This document shows, one piece after another, positions 61,445 to 64,000 of a stretch of DNA of 64,000 nucleotides (position 1 is the first letter of the stretch; each line of letters starts with the position of its first letter). Origin of the DNA: Chiridota heheva (lineage: Eukaryota > Echinodermata > Holothuroidea > Apodida > Chiridotidae); assembly GCA_020152595.1 (NCBI GenBank), contig JAIGNY010001510.1, forward strand, positions 2,837,501-2,901,500, written 5' to 3'. The translations under genes and the position numbers were made by a program. The notes below the pieces were generated by a model. The model saw nothing but the letters and a program-made list of their open reading frames with translations, ran no database searches and was not told the origin of the DNA.

Positions 61445-61536
61445 TAGGAACCTCCTGTACCATCAGCCCCTGAACATTCAACCTAGTGCTGATTGTACAG
61501 GGCTAATTGTGCAGGGGCTGATAGTACTAGTATACC
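61445..61536. repeat. Imperfect inverted repeat
   Basis: ACCATCAGCCCCTGAACA (61460) faces TGTGCAGGGGCTGATAGT (61508); the arms could pair over about 16 bp. Confidence 0.5.
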
Positions 61537-61989
61537 TGCTGTGAATCTGAAGTTATATAGCTAGGGTACATGTACATTATTGAGTGGGGAGACAAAATGG
61601 ACATGGCAACATTTCTTTAATTTAAAGGGCTGAAAGTGTACACTAACAGAAGTACAGATATTCCTTAAAATATTCATCAAAATTGGAATGCTCTCATATT
61701 AGCGACGTGATGACAAATGATGACAAATTGAACCCGCTGTTTGCAAATAGGCCTATAGCCATTTGCTGATCAAAATAGTAGGGTTCTCACTATACAAATT
61801 TCGTTTTGATTTCTGCAATATGCGCATTACAAAATGTCAAAATAGTTAATGGTGTTGGCCAGTGTTGCTAAGAAATTTTAACATAGCCTATGAAAAGGAG
61901 AGCTCAAGCATATTCAAGTCGAACATTATATGGAGAATTCAGTTATACTTTGAGAAAGGCACATCATAGTAAAACTATACATATATAGG

Positions 61990-62287
<298 letters not shown>

Positions 62288-62350
62288 TTGTTAGGTACCT
62301 TTTCTGCACCATTTTCGTAATGCAGGTGTCTTTTTGCATAAAAAAAGAAG

Positions 62351-62517
<167 letters not shown>

Positions 62518-62887
62518 TCACATATGGAAGTGCACCTCCACCTTCCTCCCCTTCCCCCCCCCAAATGTGCTGCTCTTAAGGTATTATATTCTTGATTATT
62601 GACCTCAATGCTATTTCTTTCTTTACCTTCGTCTGCACAAAATAAGTTGGACATTTTCCAATATTCACATTTCCAAAATACCATAGTTTGGCCTCATGAA
62701 TGCATTAATTTCTGAAGGAGACTGACTGCATACTGTATCTGCATGGATCACATGTAGGAAGTTCAGTAAAAAAGAGTCAAAACTGACTTGTGCCTGTGTC
62801 TGTATTTTTATTCGATCAAGTAAGTAGAATCTTGATTGCTTTTCGGATAATTTTGTTAAGATGAACACCTGCAGTAATGTAAGTCAC
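62518..62887. other. No gene seen
   Basis: Mixed sequence with a C-rich stretch at 62540-62562. No coding or RNA features. Confidence 0.45.
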
Positions 62888-62891
62888 TTAA

Positions 62892-63462
62892 AGGATTAGT
62901 TAAGGGGTCAAGCATATCTATCTTATATGAAAGAGGACTTCAAAAGAAATAAAATAGTGAAAAAGCATTCAAAAAATCTTATTCTGTTGAGATATCTAAG
63001 TTTAAAGTTTGGTATCATTTGTGTAGAAATGACTGAAATCAGACTAGTTGTGATGTCATAGCCTCAGATTCCTCAAAGTCTTTATGTATTCTATCATTGT
63101 TTGTCCTGCAATTTTGTGGCTTAAAAACGATGGGATACTGTATGTCAAAAAAGTAGTAAAATTGAATCTAGGAAGGGTATTTTAATACACCACTTGAAAA
63201 AAGTTCGAGGAAAATAATCTAAATAGTGAAAAAATTCCATAAACTTTCCTTAAATTACATTAACAATCGTTAAGAATGTGAAGATGAAGACGCCAACTTT
63301 CCATAGTAGACTTACTACACCAGTCATTTCTACACAGATAAGACAAGAACTTGAATATCTCCTTAGCGGAACAAGATTTTTTGAATGCTTTCTGCACCAT
63401 TTTGTTTCTTTTGAAGTCCTCTTTTATTTAGGGTGGACTTGCTTGACCACTGAACTAATCCT
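62892..63462 (+). mobile_element. Long-TIR TTAA MITE, copy 3 (best preserved)
   Basis: 571 bp flanked by TTAA at 62888-62891 and 63463-63466. The left end AGGATTAGTTAAGGGGTCAA pairs with the right end TTGACCACTGAACTAATCCT; the inverted arms extend about 150 bp inward (CTTATATGAAAGAGGACTTC ... GAAGTCCTCTTTTATTTAGG). TTAA target duplication is the piggyBac superfamily signature. No transposase is encoded. Confidence 0.85.
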
Positions 63463-63487
63463 TTAACGTAATTATTTATACCAAGCA

Positions 63488-63576
63488 ACGCTGACATTTG
63501 CAGCACTTCCTTGTAAAGCAGACATTTGCAGCACTTCCTTGTAAAGCAGACATTTGCAGCACTTCCTTGTAAAGCA
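63488..63576 (+). repeat. 28-bp direct repeat, three copies
   Basis: ACATTTGCAGCACTTCCTTG followed by TAAAGCAG is repeated three times head to tail. Confidence 0.95.
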
Positions 63577-64000
63577 TCTATGAGGAATTTGGCAGTCAAA
63601 CCCTTTGAATAAACAAGGGTGAAAACACCACTTCCTATCCTTAAGCTTAATATCCAATCTGAGTTACTTAAAATTAACTGGGAAATAAGTTTTCTAAGAT
63701 TCTGACATGTTGGGATTATTTGAGTATCAGATTGAGTTTGACATTTACAAGTGCTATGGAATTTATTTCCCAAGTTAATTCAAATCATTCCATTAAAGAT
63801 TTGAAGATAATTTATTGGATCGAAAGAAGGATTTCCAAATGCATTCAATTTCTTGTCACCCTAATCAACTTTAAGAAGCAGGGCATTACTTGTGAAACTT
63901 AATCTATGATTAGTTATCCCAAAATAAATTGAGAAAATTAGATGTACAAAATCTATCAGTATATGGACTAGAACTTTGTCTACTAAAGAAATGTTGATTT
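63577..64000. other. No gene seen; DAPK intron 2 continues
   Basis: AT-rich sequence to the window edge, no exon candidate. Confidence 0.5.

Overview
This is an AT-rich, repeat-dense stretch of an animal nuclear genome. No prokaryotic gene organisation is visible: host coding sequence occurs only as short exons with GT-AG borders and consistent phases, separated by kilobases of transposon-derived DNA. Penelope-like elements with GIY-YIG domains, several LINE lineages, hAT-like and TTAA-type MITEs, tRNA-derived SINEs and very long (TA)n tracts suggest an invertebrate. A marine deuterostome such as an echinoderm is my best guess, but this is inference, not a species call.

Host genes. (1) A minus-strand gene of unknown identity covers about 2.87-19.17 kb and probably runs off the left edge. 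Its exons are 19171-18840 (5' coding, coiled-coil-like, with an apparent 1-nt frameshift), possibly 4305-4225, then 4040-3848 and 3045-2867. Phases at the confirmed junction fit exactly. (2) A plus-strand death-associated protein kinase (DAPK) gene starts at 27987. Exon 1 (27987-28048) and exon 2 (43771-43992) together encode the first 94 residues of the kinase domain, including the glycine loop, Lys42 and Glu64. Intron 1 is 15.7 kb; intron 2 runs past the right edge (more than 20 kb). The two genes are divergent, about 8.8 kb apart.

Layout. 0-2.8 kb: a ~610-bp-period repeat rich in AGGTCA half-sites. 5.5-6.2 kb: a hAT remnant with perfect 8-bp target duplications. 9.7-10.5 kb: a dispersed repeat hit by a MITE whose core is a telomere-like (CCTAAC/CCTAAA) array. 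11.1-18.5 kb: three Penelope-like elements, each bounded by long (TA)n tracts, inside the large intron of the minus-strand gene. 18.57-18.73 kb: a TTAA-flanked hairpin MITE. 21.4-22.7 kb and 26.0-27.7 kb: a degenerate hAT-like element, a 155-bp-period repeat and a LINE tail ending in (ATT)n/(TAG)n. 28-43.8 kb (DAPK intron 1): an inverted copy of the AGGTCA repeat, a long-TIR TTAA MITE, nested inverted-repeat elements, a two-unit MITE, a 34-bp minisatellite, and an RNase H-bearing LINE fragment with a SINE nearby. 44-64 kb (DAPK intron 2): SINEs, a 1.4-kb TIR element, more copies of the same MITEs, a 21-bp minisatellite nested in a MITE arm, a 10/15-bp minisatellite abutting a LINE 3' end, three more LINE pieces (two in tail-to-tail orientation), and (TA)n tracts.

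The most noteworthy structures are the Penelope/(TA)n cluster, the MITEs carrying internal satellite arrays, the AGGTCA-loaded repeat present in both orientations around the divergent promoter region, and the uncharacterised minus-strand gene. No operon-like or defence-type system is present.
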